DNA of 64,000 nucleotides, from positions 97,266-161,265 of IMG/VR virus record IMGVR_UViG_3300030419_004857; one strand, written 5' to 3'. This document shows, piece after piece, positions 51,199-58,445 of this stretch. This stretch comes from a virus. Each line of letters starts with the position of its first letter. Positions within the stretch are counted from its first letter, which is position 1. A program made the translations under genes and the position numbers. A model generated the notes under the pieces. The model was given only the letters and a program-made list of their open reading frames with translations, made no database searches and was not told the DNA's origin.

Positions 51199-51406
51199 TA
51201 TGCCTAAAGCCAATCTTTACAGTGTTGTTTTTAACATCAGTGGTAATGATCTCCTCTGGACGCACCCATTCGTTAGTCCTAGATTTACCATTCCACCAAC
51301 AACATTTATACTGAATCAAATCCTCAGATAAAATACTAACAGCAGTTACTCTGGCTTTGATATCATCACAAAGAATAACCTCTGTTCCCGGTTTATAAAC
51401 TTCCAT
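51191..51406 (-). CDS. Hypothetical protein
   Basis: 71 residues, beta-rich, starting EVYKPGTEVILCDDIKARV, with a CCWWNGKSRTNEW segment. Unknown function. Overlaps the MazG-like gene by 8 bases. Confidence 0.6.
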   Translation of the reverse strand: MEVYKPGTEVILCDDIKARVTAVSILSEDLIQYKCCWWNGKSRTNEWVRPEEIITTDVKNNTVKIGFRHNA

Positions 51407-51419
51407 CTTTATCTCCCCC

Positions 51420-51515
51420 TTAATCTATTTCTTCGAGCCAACCAAAATAGTCAGCCAGAAATGCAAACGTCCAAAGTCCAGCAAGACCACCTATAATTAA
51501 TACCCAGTCATTCAT
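51420..51515 (-). CDS. 31-residue membrane peptide
   Basis: Starts ATG 51515: NDWVLIIGGLAGLWTFAFLA is one membrane helix, followed by a short acidic tail, ending at TAA 51420. GGGGGAG lies before the downstream gene's start. Overlaps the next frame by 8 bases. Small but consistently spaced within the gene run. Confidence 0.5.
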   Translation of the reverse strand: MNDWVLIIGGLAGLWTFAFLADYFGWLEEID

Positions 51516-51684
51516 AGCTATCTTCCATTTGCATTTCTATCCAGTCTTGTTGAAATACCATCTCGTCTGCTTCATACTCTCGCATCAACTGATCCATAGC
51601 GAGTTCTTCTAATCCTGTGTTATCAAGAGACATAACGATCTTCCTGCACAGTTCACGCACATTTTCTTCAGTATAATCAGCCAT
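51508..51684 (-). CDS. Small acidic protein, paralogue of 53224-53466
   Basis: 58 residues from ATG 51684: ADYTEENVRELCRKIVMSLD and an ADEMVFQQDWIEMQME tail. The N-terminus parallels [20 protein letters not shown] at 53.4 kb. Overlaps the upstream gene by 8 bases. Confidence 0.6.
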   Translation of the reverse strand: MADYTEENVRELCRKIVMSLDNTGLEELAMDQLMREYEADEMVFQQDWIEMQMEDSYE

Positions 51685-51880
51685 TGTTAATATCCTCTGC
51701 AATTTCACGGTCAACTTGAAAACTACCATCAACATAACTACTTTTGCTAGGCAAAGGAAAGTCGTTATCCTCTACTTTTTCAATTGCCTCGTCGAGATTT
51801 CTAGCAGCAACCTCAACAGTTCCATAAACCTCCCAACTACAGGGAATCTCATACCAATGCAAGTTATGCAAGTTACTCAT
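51677..51880 (-). CDS. Hypothetical protein
   Basis: 67 residues, acidic; HWYEIPCSWEVYGTVEVAAR and EKVEDNDFPLPSK. Overlaps the next gene by 8 bases. Unknown. Confidence 0.55.
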   Translation of the reverse strand: MSNLHNLHWYEIPCSWEVYGTVEVAARNLDEAIEKVEDNDFPLPSKSSYVDGSFQVDREIAEDINNG

Positions 51881-51895
51881 TTTTAACTCCTTTCA

Positions 51896-52180
51896 TCACC
51901 AAGGAAGGTTATCATCAGAACCTAACATTTCATTACAGTCTTCGTCTGGGAATCCTACCTGTGGACATTCAACATGGGCATACTTTTCTTCAATATGCTT
52001 AACAAAAGCTAGAGCATCTTTAAGAGCTACAACGGCCCTCCTTGTAGGTGTAGTAGCCTTTTCGTATGCTTCTACTGTGGTGCTTTCACCGGGTGCAATT
52101 TCTTGCAGAGCATCACAGATTAGTTTGTCAATAGACCCTAGCATAACCTTTGTTCCGTAAGCACAATCACTCATCTTCAA
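51896..52180 (-). CDS. Hypothetical protein
   Basis: 94 residues, starting KMSDCAYGTKVMLGSIDKLI and containing ATTPTRRAVVALKDALAFV. Acidic C-terminus. ATG 52180 overlaps the zinc-knuckle gene by 14 bases; an internal ATG 6 bases on is possible. No family recognised. Confidence 0.6.
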   Translation of the reverse strand: MKMSDCAYGTKVMLGSIDKLICDALQEIAPGESTTVEAYEKATTPTRRAVVALKDALAFVKHIEEKYAHVECPQVGFPDEDCNEMLGSDDNLPW

Positions 52181-52430
52181 AATCCTTTAGAACATAGGAC
52201 TTGGCAATATCTTCAATTCTTCTAATTGCTTCCCACAAATCACTCTTATCTGGTTCATGGTCAGGGGGAAGACTGTCTAGTTTATTGATAATGCTAACAA
52301 TGTCGGCCATCTTAAATTTCGCAACCATATTTAAACCTTCTGAACTAGGTTCTGGTGGCGGTGCTAATACACAGTCAACTAAAGTATGTCCCGTACTTCC
52401 ACACCATGCACACATTGGAGCGTCACTCAT
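52167..52430 (-). CDS. Protein with a CCHC zinc knuckle
   Basis: 87 residues from ATG 52430 (AGGAGATTGAAA upstream). MCAWCGSTGHTLVDC has C-x2-C-x4-H-x4-C, the retroviral-type zinc knuckle that binds single-stranded nucleic acid. The rest is an acidic helical segment. Such knuckles are rare in bacteria and phages, so this is of interest for RNA or DNA binding. Confidence 0.65.
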   Translation of the reverse strand: MSDAPMCAWCGSTGHTLVDCVLAPPPEPSSEGLNMVAKFKMADIVSIINKLDSLPPDHEPDKSDLWEAIRRIEDIAKSYVLKDFEDE

Positions 52431-52432
52431 TT

Positions 52433-52603
52433 TCAATCTCCTGTAGTTACATCCCAATCATCAATAAGTTTAGTTTCAGATTCATCTTCCTTCAAAAAAA
52501 ATGCACATTCATGGCATCTGTAAACTACATTATCGTCGTCATAACATTTATAAACAACTCCTGTGATTTTGTTACAGTCTTCACAAACAGGCAAATTACT
52601 CAT
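52433..52603 (-). CDS. Small zinc-ribbon protein
   Basis: 56 residues from ATG 52603: [10 protein letters not shown] and [11 protein letters not shown] form a CxxC...CxxC ribbon of about 20-residue spacing. Acidic tail. It ends 2 bases before the zinc-knuckle gene start, and its own start overlaps ThyX by 8 bases. Confidence 0.65.
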   Translation of the reverse strand: MSNLPVCEDCNKITGVVYKCYDDDNVVYRCHECAFFLKEDESETKLIDDWDVTTGD

Positions 52604-53261
52604 CTTCAACCTCCTTGAAGTCTAACGCTTCAGCCGTGATGGGAAATTCAATATTAAATATACTCTTTATTTCTTCTGCAATGTCTCTATGTTCTTTCTG
52701 TGTTGAGGGATCTGTTCTTAACTTTATATAATGTATCCAGCTACGCACAGTTCCATTCATATACATCCTTGTCTTGGTGCTTAGTGGTAATAGGAATCTA
52801 GCACATTCCTTGGCTATTCCTTTTTCCAGTGCCTTCTTATACAGACGCTCACTGTCATCCTGTACAGAAAGCATAGCAAGTCTATACCAATCTTTATCAT
52901 CATCACTAAGATCGTCTAAAGAATTCTGCCTATTTTTCTTGTCCTGTCTTCTTGGAGGATTATACTCAAACCCTAATGCCTCTGCGTACCTCTGACTAAA
53001 TTCTTGAAAGGAAAAGCTACGATGTCTAAGTATCTGAGCAGCTATACCTCTAGTGGTTTCAATTTCCACTACCATGTTAGCCATCTCAAATATAGACCAG
53101 TGGCCGTACTTAATACAATAAGACAGAAGTTTAGATACATCTGGGTTATCTTGATTTGCAGGATTACTGACTCTGGCACAATAGCCAATAATATTCTCTG
53201 CATTGGGAGTTACTGATATTAGTTTAACTCTCAAAATCTTCTCCTTCGTATCCACCTTCAT
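52596..53261 (-). CDS. thyX: Flavin-dependent thymidylate synthase (ThyX)
   Basis: 221 residues from ATG 53261, the usual ThyX length. The signature [14 protein letters not shown] is intact, with the nearby FSQRYAEA. It methylates dUMP to dTMP using FAD, NADPH and methylene-tetrahydrofolate. It acts after dUTPase and dCMP deaminase. The start overlaps the neighbour by 38 bases; the longer frame upstream is unlikely because it lacks homology. Confidence 0.92.
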   Translation of the reverse strand: MKVDTKEKILRVKLISVTPNAENIIGYCARVSNPANQDNPDVSKLLSYCIKYGHWSIFEMANMVVEIETTRGIAAQILRHRSFSFQEFSQRYAEALGFEYNPPRRQDKKNRQNSLDDLSDDDKDWYRLAMLSVQDDSERLYKKALEKGIAKECARFLLPLSTKTRMYMNGTVRSWIHYIKLRTDPSTQKEHRDIAEEIKSIFNIEFPITAEALDFKEVEDE

Positions 53262-53466
53262 GCCTAAACAATCTAAGATCAGGATGGCTAATATCTTCTT
53301 CATCAAGACCAAAGTAGGTATGCCAGTCTTCATGAAACCCTTCTTCGTTGACTTCATATCCTTCACGGATATAATGATAAGCTAAATCAAGCAATTGCTC
53401 CTGATCCATAGACTCAACAACATAATTAGCTAGCTCGGTCATTTTCTCACTGGTGTATTCCGCCAT
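53224..53466 (-). CDS. Small acidic protein, paralogue of 51508-51684
   Basis: 80 residues from ATG 53466 (AAGGAG upstream). [20 protein letters not shown] and ADY-type start are shared with the 51.5-kb protein; the acidic tail ([20 protein letters not shown]) is unique. Overlaps thyX by 38 bases. Confidence 0.6.
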   Translation of the reverse strand: MAEYTSEKMTELANYVVESMDQEQLLDLAYHYIREGYEVNEEGFHEDWHTYFGLDEEDISHPDLRLFRHEGGYEGEDFES

Positions 53467-53496
53467 TATGCTCTCCTTAGTTACTAATGTTAAAGA

Positions 53497-53601
53497 AAAC
53501 CCCGCCAGACTAAAGAAGAAACACAAATGGGTACGTTAGCCTAGACGATATTTCGCGCCTATAAAGTTAACTTACATACTTGAATTAATCTGACGGGGTT
53601 T
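53497..53601 (-). repeat. Inverted repeat with a long loop
   Basis: Arms AAACCCCGCCAGA (53497-53509) and TCTGACGGGGTTT (53589-53601), 13 bases with one mismatch, enclose about 79 bases between two genes. On the minus strand the right end is followed by TTTTCTTT, as in a terminator with an extended loop, or a structured leader. Confidence 0.55.
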
Positions 53602-53758
53602 GTTCTCTCTGTTCAGCTTCCTCTTTACTATCGTATGGTCCCCACAATTGACCACCATAAAAATAGTACCAACCTTTGCCATTATATCCAGCAGTACCAC
53701 ATTCAGGATAGCTATTCCCAGTAAACGCTGGGTCCATACGATAATAATCTACGCTCAT
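53585..53758 (-). CDS. Small protein with GWYYF...GPY motif
   Basis: 57 residues from ATG 53758 (overlapping the preceding TGA as ATGA). GKGWYYFYGGQLWGPYDSKEE resembles the protein at 49.4-49.7 kb. The 3' end is inside the inverted repeat. Unknown role. Confidence 0.6.
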   Translation of the reverse strand: MSVDYYRMDPAFTGNSYPECGTAGYNGKGWYYFYGGQLWGPYDSKEEAEQREQTPSD

Positions 53759-53970
53759 AGTACCACCGGGATCTCCAGACACTTACCAACCTTATAAGCA
53801 TAAGTATCGGCAGTCATCTTATTGAATGTTTCATAACGAAGGGGAAAATGTTTGTATGCACCCAAACGTCCTTCGTCTGGATTCTTAGCAAACAACTTAA
53901 TATGGTAGTAGGGCTTATCGTGCTTGTAATGCTTCTCAACTTTAACGTAACTATCTTTGACTTTACTCAT
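53755..53970 (-). CDS. Small basic protein
   Basis: 71 residues from ATG 53970, basic and aromatic (YVKVEKHYKHDKPYYHIKLF). Overlaps the following ORF by ATGA and the previous by 8 bases. Unknown. Confidence 0.6.
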   Translation of the reverse strand: MSKVKDSYVKVEKHYKHDKPYYHIKLFAKNPDEGRLGAYKHFPLRYETFNKMTADTYAYKVGKCLEIPVVL

Positions 53971-54442
53971 CTTCAATATCTCCTACAATGTTTTTAATAG
54001 CGTCCCAATCAATGGTTTCTACTTTTTCAACCTTCTTCTTAGCTACAGCTTTTTGCCTCCTCTTTCTCTTGAACTTAGGAGTAGCCAGTTTAACCTTATA
54101 TGGCCGTCTGATTATAGTATCCACAACAGGACTAGGATATTCATCTCCAGTAATACGAATAGTAGATTTCGACCCAAATAAACCTCCCGGCCAGCAATGG
54201 ATTACATCCATCTCTATTCCATCCTCACCATCGAATATACCTATTACCTTCCATTTTCCTCTCATTGTGTCCAAGCTGACTTTCACACCATCTTTATTAA
54301 CCCAGTAAGTTCCTTTACTTACCTTAATGATATCACCAACCACAATTTGAACTCTAGGGCTGAGTTGGTAATTCTCCAACACTTCTCTTGTTTCAATATA
54401 TCCCCAACCATGAGGATTATCTTTAGTCGGCGGAACTGGCAT
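53963..54442 (-). CDS. Hypothetical basic protein
   Basis: 159 residues, beta-rich in the first 100 (QIVVGDIIKVSKGTYWVNKD, KWKVIGIFDGEDG), then a Lys/Arg-rich segment (KFKRKRRQKAVAKKKVEK) and an acidic tail. SH3-like beta barrel plus basic tail suggests nucleic-acid binding. It overlaps the sigma-like gene by 20 bases. Confidence 0.65.
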   Translation of the reverse strand: MPVPPTKDNPHGWGYIETREVLENYQLSPRVQIVVGDIIKVSKGTYWVNKDGVKVSLDTMRGKWKVIGIFDGEDGIEMDVIHCWPGGLFGSKSTIRITGDEYPSPVVDTIIRRPYKVKLATPKFKRKRRQKAVAKKKVEKVETIDWDAIKNIVGDIEDE

Positions 54443-54980
54443 AACTACTGATTACCTTTTTAAGATTCTTAAGAGCATTAGAGATTGATTGCTGAACAGC
54501 CTGTCTTGTTACCCTATACTGGGTAGCAATCTCTTGATACGTCCTTCCGTAGATGTACCTTTCTCTCATATACCTACGTTGGATTTTATTAATGCACTTA
54601 TTGCTCAAAATGTCTTCTACAAGTTCAGCGGATAGCTCATGATCTCTTTCTTTTTTGTAACTTTCATCTGTTAAAATAACACCAGATTCTTCTCTATCAC
54701 TTTCGATTTGATTGATTGCAATATGTTTATGCTTGGATGCTTTCTTACGTTTCTTGTAGATATCAAGAACAGCATACTTACCATAGTTGATTCTATGTGT
54801 TAGTCTGGAAGCACCTTTATTGGGATCATATTTCCACTCGGCAAGCATAATATTATGTGCTACATCAGCAACAGCGTCATCATCCTTGAGCATATTAAAA
54901 TCGCCCCATTTAATGATAACATACCTAGCCTCTTTCAAATAATCTTTTAGTGTTCTCAACTGGTTCATAAGGTTATCCAT
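54423..54980 (-). CDS. Sigma-factor-like protein (HTH region 4)
   Basis: 185 residues. ADVAHNIMLAEWKYDPNKGA and LTHRINYGKYAVLDIYKKRK resemble region 2; NKIQRRYMRERYIYGRTYQE and IATQYRVTRQAVQQSISNAL carry a region 4 helix-turn-helix. A second sigma-like factor is at 17.4-17.9 kb. It sits first but one in the large leftward gene run, close to its promoter, so early or middle expression is likely. Confidence 0.75.
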   Translation of the reverse strand: MDNLMNQLRTLKDYLKEARYVIIKWGDFNMLKDDDAVADVAHNIMLAEWKYDPNKGASRLTHRINYGKYAVLDIYKKRKKASKHKHIAINQIESDREESGVILTDESYKKERDHELSAELVEDILSNKCINKIQRRYMRERYIYGRTYQEIATQYRVTRQAVQQSISNALKNLKKVISSYASSAD

Positions 54981-55119
54981 TATCCGATCTAGGGACCATA
55001 TTAGGGTTAGTTCCTTCTGTCATCCAACGTATCAATTCTTCATTCAATAACTCCTCTGGTGCTATTTCTTTCTCCTCTTTTCTCTTGTTTTCTCCCTCGG
55101 TTTTTGTTTTTTCTTTCAT
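54973..55119 (-). CDS. Small charged protein
   Basis: 48 residues from ATG 55119, mainly Lys and Glu (KEKTKTEGENKRKEEKEIAP) with a helical centre. Ends 8 bases inside the sigma-like gene. First gene of the leftward run after the divergent promoter region. Confidence 0.55.
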   Translation of the reverse strand: MKEKTKTEGENKRKEEKEIAPEELLNEELIRWMTEGTNPNMVPRSDNG

Positions 55120-55360
55120 TGTAGTGTCTCGCAGAATAGAGTTATACTTACTATAAGAGGGGTAAACCCTATTAAGAATACACTATATATACAGTATATC
55201 GTATAAAACAGTAATCGTTAGGTTTAGTGTAATTGTCAAAATTAACCACAGTGGGGTACAATAAGTGGGATACGCGCCCAAAAGGTATATAACTGGCGGT
55301 TTTTTTGTGTATTTACTGCCCAAAAGGTCTTATGTTGTGTTGTATTCTGTTCTCCCACCT

Positions 55361-55389
55361 ATTTTATCGGCATTTCTCGGGGTTGTCAA
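55361..55389 (-). promoter_or_regulatory. Sigma70-type promoter for the large leftward run
   Basis: Minus strand TTGACA (55384-55389), 17-base spacer ending GCCGA, TAAAAT (55361-55366). The spacer-to-box junction contains CCGATAA, as in several promoters to the right. It would read toward the genes at 55119 and beyond, with a leader of about 240 bases. Confidence 0.75.
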
Positions 55390-55433
55390 GAACTTTTCGG
55401 GCCTTTCTCAGAAGTTTTTCCAGATTTTCTGGA

Positions 55434-55461
55434 TTGACACGCCGCATACTGACGATATAAG
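55434..55461 (+). promoter_or_regulatory. Rightward sigma70-type promoter
   Basis: TTGACA (55434-55439), 16-base spacer, TATAAG (55456-55461) on the plus strand, toward the exported-protein gene. Confidence 0.6.
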
Positions 55462-55521
55462 TAACATAAGCGGGGCGTTCTGTCTCGCTATTCTCCACAA
55501 CATCCAATTTCAATCTTAGTA

Positions 55522-55550
55522 TTGACAAAACGGCACATATCTTCTATATT
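55522..55550 (+). promoter_or_regulatory. Second rightward sigma70-type promoter
   Basis: TTGACA (55522-55527), 17-base spacer, TATATT (55545-55550), about 150 bases before the gene start. Tandem promoters suggest the plus-strand gene is strongly or flexibly expressed. Confidence 0.7.
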
Positions 55551-55703
55551 TATTAGAAAGGAGAGGGGTAATGCCTTGACAGGAAACAAGCGTTGGTTAC
55601 ATTACTCTAATACATACCTTGAAACACAAAATCACTGACTTTCGCATGTGAGCGCAAAGAAGGTGGAAAGTTTACGTATTACACCATTAACTGGAGGTAC
55701 ATG

Positions 55704-56063
55704 ATGTACGTTAAGATGATTATCGCCGCATTAATTATGATGTGTGGTTCTACTGTGTCAAATGCCGCTGAATGGGTTCTTATCGACCCGCCTACTTATG
55801 TGAGTAGAGACTGCAACAACTGTACGATTACGTTCAGCAAGGGTGGCTATACTATTACTACCATTGACGGTCTATGTGTATTAAAGAAAGGTACATATGG
55901 TATTATCAACGGGAGTGGCGCGCTCTTGCATAATATAGTTCCGCCCTATTGTCACTGTGGATGCAATCATTATAGTCACCAGCACAGTTACCTATTCCAA
56001 AGGCCACGCTGGTCACACTATTCTATTTTCCACTATAGACGATACCGGAGATGCGTCAGGTAA
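55704..56063 (+). CDS. Small exported Cys/His-rich protein (only plus-strand gene)
   Basis: 119 residues from the second of two adjacent ATGs (GGAGG 6 bases upstream). Signal peptide (YVKMIIAALIMMCGSTVSNA) with cleavage near residue 22. The mature part has CNNCTITF and a CHCGCNHYSHQHSY cluster with six or more Cys/His, possibly metal-binding, and a basic aromatic tail. A terminator follows. Exported and oppositely oriented, so probably an independent, separately regulated function. Confidence 0.75.
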   Translation: MYVKMIIAALIMMCGSTVSNAAEWVLIDPPTYVSRDCNNCTITFSKGGYTITTIDGLCVLKKGTYGIINGSGALLHNIVPPYCHCGCNHYSHQHSYLFQRPRWSHYSIFHYRRYRRCVR

Positions 56064-56083
56064 CTTCTAACTATTCTATTAAG

Positions 56084-56122
56084 AATCCTCGGTAGGGATA
56101 ACACCTTGCCGGGGATTTTTTT
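56084..56122 (+). terminator. Rho-independent terminator of the exported-protein gene
   Basis: Stem ATCCTCGGTAGG with its near complement CCTTGCCGGGGAT and loop gataaca, followed by seven Ts on the plus strand. Confidence 0.8.
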
Positions 56123-56210
56123 ATACTGACTCACGCCGCGTACTTAAACACCTCCTATAGGAGAAACTGGATCATTTACCTAGTACATTACGATGCTATT
56201 AAATATTTTT

Positions 56211-56288
56211 CACTGGCCCAGCGCTTCCCGCGCACGAGCGGGCTAGCTCTCGTAGGACGAGGCTGGTACGCCCCGTTCTACCTTAACC
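56211..56288. repeat. Intergenic repeat element, copy A
   Basis: About 78 bp. Read on the minus strand it begins GGTTAAGGTAGAACGGGGCG and ends GGGCCAGTGAAAAATATTT, matching the ends of copies B-E, with different interior hairpins. It lies beyond a minus-strand terminator. Confidence 0.65.
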
Positions 56289-56311
56289 TATAGGTTGTCA
56301 AGACCTATATT

Positions 56312-56344
56312 AAAAAAAACCCGCCCCGGCGAACCGGAGCGGGC
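56312..56344 (-). terminator. Rho-independent terminator of the DUF932 unit
   Basis: Hairpin with CCCGC-CCGG stem and CGAA loop, followed by eight Ts on the minus strand. The same CCGG-CGAA-CCGG loop is used at 61.34 kb. Confidence 0.88.
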
Positions 56345-56367
56345 TTCTTACTAATAGCAGTTGTTGG

Positions 56368-56445
56368 TTAGTCTTCAGATAATGCGTATCCTATAACGAA
56401 GCTACCAAGTCCTATTAGTGCGACCATACAAATTATCATCTCCAT
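56368..56445 (-). CDS. 25-residue membrane peptide
   Basis: From ATG 56445: EMIICMVALIGLGSFVIGYA is one membrane helix, ending in a short acidic tail. GGGGGG precedes the start by 8 bases. It follows the DUF932 gene before the terminator. Confidence 0.45.
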   Translation of the reverse strand: MEMIICMVALIGLGSFVIGYALSED

Positions 56446-56460
56446 GATGTTGACCCCCCT

Positions 56461-57717
56461 CTAAGCGGCCAACACCGCCTTGCTGGAAAAGATTCGGGCA
56501 AAGTCATCGTCCTCGTATTCCGCAGCGCGGTTACAAACACGATCCCACTGGTTGTCGTTGTAGTTGACCAACTTGCCACCAAGCTGATCGAACTTCACCC
56601 AGTTGTCATTTCCAAGGAACTGACCAGCGCGGGTGACACTGTTGACAACCCCGAACAGGTTACGATTCTCGCCGGGAGTCTTCGACTCGAACATAACCCA
56701 TGCTTCGAGAACGGCAGTCGCTTCACGCTTCTGCAACTTCTCGATGTCGGAAACCGCAGCGATAACCGACTTCATCGTGTTGCCTTCGTTCTCCTTCAGG
56801 CGAACACCCAGCAGTCTCTCAATACCAGCGGGGAGCAGGGGAATCTGCACCTCGATGTTATTGCGAATCTTCTTGGAAAGCTGATCGAGGTCGATGTCAC
56901 CGATGTGGCGAACACGAATCTCACTACCCTTAGTTTGTCCCCAGATGCATCCGTTCATGCAGATGGCTCGGAACAGACTGGGCATCGACAACACGTTGCG
57001 TTTGCCGATCTCACAGTTTCCAATGCTCACCATCCCGCCGTAATCGGAATCCTCTTCCTCGCGGATGGTATCGGGAATCAGGACGTTGCCGTAAATAGTA
57101 TCGGCATTGCCACGCCAGTGGCTCAGACGGCCACTCGGGATAATATCCTCGATCTGCTCCAAGTACCAACGATTGTCAACCTCGGCGTATTTCTCACTGA
57201 GGAAAGCACGCATCGTGCCATCGTCGTAGGTGCGAACCTTGTACTTGGTATCAGGCTTGTCCTCACGGATTCGACGGAACCCGTTTTCGATAATAGCCTG
57301 AATCGTCTCAGCATCCTGATAGTCACGCTTGTAACGAGTCTCCTCTTTGGCGTTGACCTGATCCTCAGTCAGCCAGCGAGTAAAACCCGTGCCTTTGCCC
57401 TCGCACAACTTCGCTGTCATTTGTGAGAGCGCATGGTTGTTAGGAACAAAGTTCTGATCGTCAACAGAGACGACAAACCGGGGTTTGCCATCAACGTCCT
57501 CGATTCCGAATTCCAACTCCGAAACTGGAACAAGGTAGTCCTGACGATGGCCTTGCTCGGCCTCCAACAATTCCATCCCCTGATCGTAGCTGATCGTCTT
57601 GGGATACCAGTGCTTTGACACATGGCCGAACCCCTCATCAGAGGCAACGCCTTGCTGGTCATAAACCCACTGGCCTTCTTGGTTCGCTCCGTCATACGCT
57701 TCAATTCTTTCGTTCAT
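56461..57717 (-). CDS. DUF932-like phage protein
   Basis: 418 residues from ATG 57717, selected because a promoter's -10 box (57755-57760) lies inside the longer frames. Sequence features such as SLFRAICMNGCIWG, YAEVDNRWYLEQIE and the C-terminal WVKFDQLGGKLVNYNDN are consistent with DUF932/TIGR03299-type phage and plasmid proteins of unknown function. GGAG precedes the ATG by 8 bases. GC-rich codon use contrasts with the genes left of 55 kb. It is in a unit of its own, with promoter and terminator. Confidence 0.78.
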   Translation of the reverse strand: MNERIEAYDGANQEGQWVYDQQGVASDEGFGHVSKHWYPKTISYDQGMELLEAEQGHRQDYLVPVSELEFGIEDVDGKPRFVVSVDDQNFVPNNHALSQMTAKLCEGKGTGFTRWLTEDQVNAKEETRYKRDYQDAETIQAIIENGFRRIREDKPDTKYKVRTYDDGTMRAFLSEKYAEVDNRWYLEQIEDIIPSGRLSHWRGNADTIYGNVLIPDTIREEEDSDYGGMVSIGNCEIGKRNVLSMPSLFRAICMNGCIWGQTKGSEIRVRHIGDIDLDQLSKKIRNNIEVQIPLLPAGIERLLGVRLKENEGNTMKSVIAAVSDIEKLQKREATAVLEAWVMFESKTPGENRNLFGVVNSVTRAGQFLGNDNWVKFDQLGGKLVNYNDNQWDRVCNRAAEYEDDDFARIFSSKAVLAA

Positions 57718-57754
57718 CTTCGTCACTCCAAAAGTCTGGTTTCTGTACTTGTTC

Positions 57755-57783
57755 ATAGTAACATAAGTAGCCAAGAAAGTCAA
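57755..57783 (-). promoter_or_regulatory. Sigma70-type promoter for the DUF932 gene
   Basis: Minus strand TTGACT (57778-57783), 17-base spacer, TACTAT (57755-57760), about 40 bases before the start. Confidence 0.75.
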
Positions 57784-57837
57784 GAGAAAAGCAGGGCCAC
57801 CCCGTAGGGTGACCCCACTTTCTCCCGCGACGGATGA

Positions 57838-58143
57838 CTACTCCGAAGCGGTCTCGGCCTCGTCACTGTCGGCCATCAGGCTTGCGAGGTAATCGCCAGC
57901 CAAGGCAGCAGCCTCGTCGTAAGACGAACCGCTCCGACCCTGCCTCTTGAGCTTGGGCAGTTTGATGCCCCGCTCTGCGAGTGCGGGAGTCAGCGCGTTC
58001 TTCTTCTGACGCGCCTGTTCAACCGACCGACCCAACTCATCAGCAACGTCGGCAATTGTGCCGCCGTTCTGGTGAACCTTGACATACGCCTCAACGAATG
58101 CCGTTGCCGAAATCGCCTCTGCTCGTTGCTTCTTCTCACTCAT
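57838..58143 (-). CDS. Small HTH-containing protein
   Basis: 101 residues from ATG 58143; the longer frame is excluded by the promoter -10 box. VHQNGGTIADVADELGRSVE and a following KKNALTPALAE segment look like a helix-turn-helix. C-terminus acidic. Possible regulator of neighbouring promoters. Confidence 0.7.
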   Translation of the reverse strand: MSEKKQRAEAISATAFVEAYVKVHQNGGTIADVADELGRSVEQARQKKNALTPALAERGIKLPKLKRQGRSGSSYDEAAALAGDYLASLMADSDEAETASE

Positions 58144-58207
58144 GTTTTCATCTCCGTTCGCTTCCAAAGTCTTGCCGGTGAAACACTCACCAACTCTCAA
58201 TGTCTCC

Positions 58208-58235
58208 ATTATATGTTATCGTCACGATATGTCAA
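58208..58235 (-). promoter_or_regulatory. Sigma70-type promoter with palindromic spacer
   Basis: Minus strand TTGACA (58230-58235), 16-base spacer TATCGTGACGATAACA, TATAAT (58208-58213). The spacer contains the palindrome TATCGT-G-ACGATA, a candidate operator. Confidence 0.88.
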
Positions 58236-58274
58236 GAGTCTTTAGCCCCGTTTGGCAAAAAAACGAAATTTTTT

Positions 58275-58359
58275 TCACTGACTGGCACACAAGGCGACCC
58301 CGTGACATGATCGGCGTGGGTTAGCAGGGACGGCTTACATCGCCGCGTTTTACCCGAAC
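58275..58359. repeat. Intergenic repeat element, copy B
   Basis: About 85 bp. Minus strand begins GTTCGGGTAAAACGCGGCG and ends TGTGTGCCAGTCAGTGAAAA. It shares about 30 near-identical bases with copy E at the CCAG end. It lies between the small peptide gene and the promoter at 58208. Confidence 0.7.
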
Positions 58360-58445
58360 TATCTCGAAAAGTACCGCATATATAGTTCGAATGCATAAAG
58401 ACCTACATAGGCCCACGCTGCTATAATTATCAAGAGGTCTCGCAT
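58359..58445 (-). CDS. 28-residue membrane peptide
   Basis: From ATG 58445: RDLLIIIAAWAYVGLYAFEL then YMRYFSR, one hydrophobic helix with basic ends. It overlaps the upstream gene by 16 bases in another frame. Ends exactly at repeat copy B. Confidence 0.5.
   Translation of the reverse strand: MRDLLIIIAAWAYVGLYAFELYMRYFSR

Larger units (their letters stand above)
55120..55703. other. Non-coding divergent control region
   Basis: About 580 bases without a convincing gene. It holds a leftward sigma70 promoter (55361-55389), two rightward promoters (55434-55461 and 55522-55550), AT-rich runs near 55.18-55.21 kb (tatatatacagtatat) and two short repeats of aaaaggt (55278 and 55324). It separates the large leftward gene run from the only rightward gene. 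An origin is possible, but no iterons are seen. Confidence 0.6.

Noticed and set aside
55170-55215. Replication origin at the AT-rich run
   Set aside because: AT-rich and palindromic (tatatatacagtatat), but no iterons or DnaA-like box cluster seen; kept only as part of the control region.
56281-56305. Promoter at the left side of copy A (TTGACA then TAGAAC)
   Set aside because: The spacing is 15 and the -10 box is weak; no gene follows on that strand.
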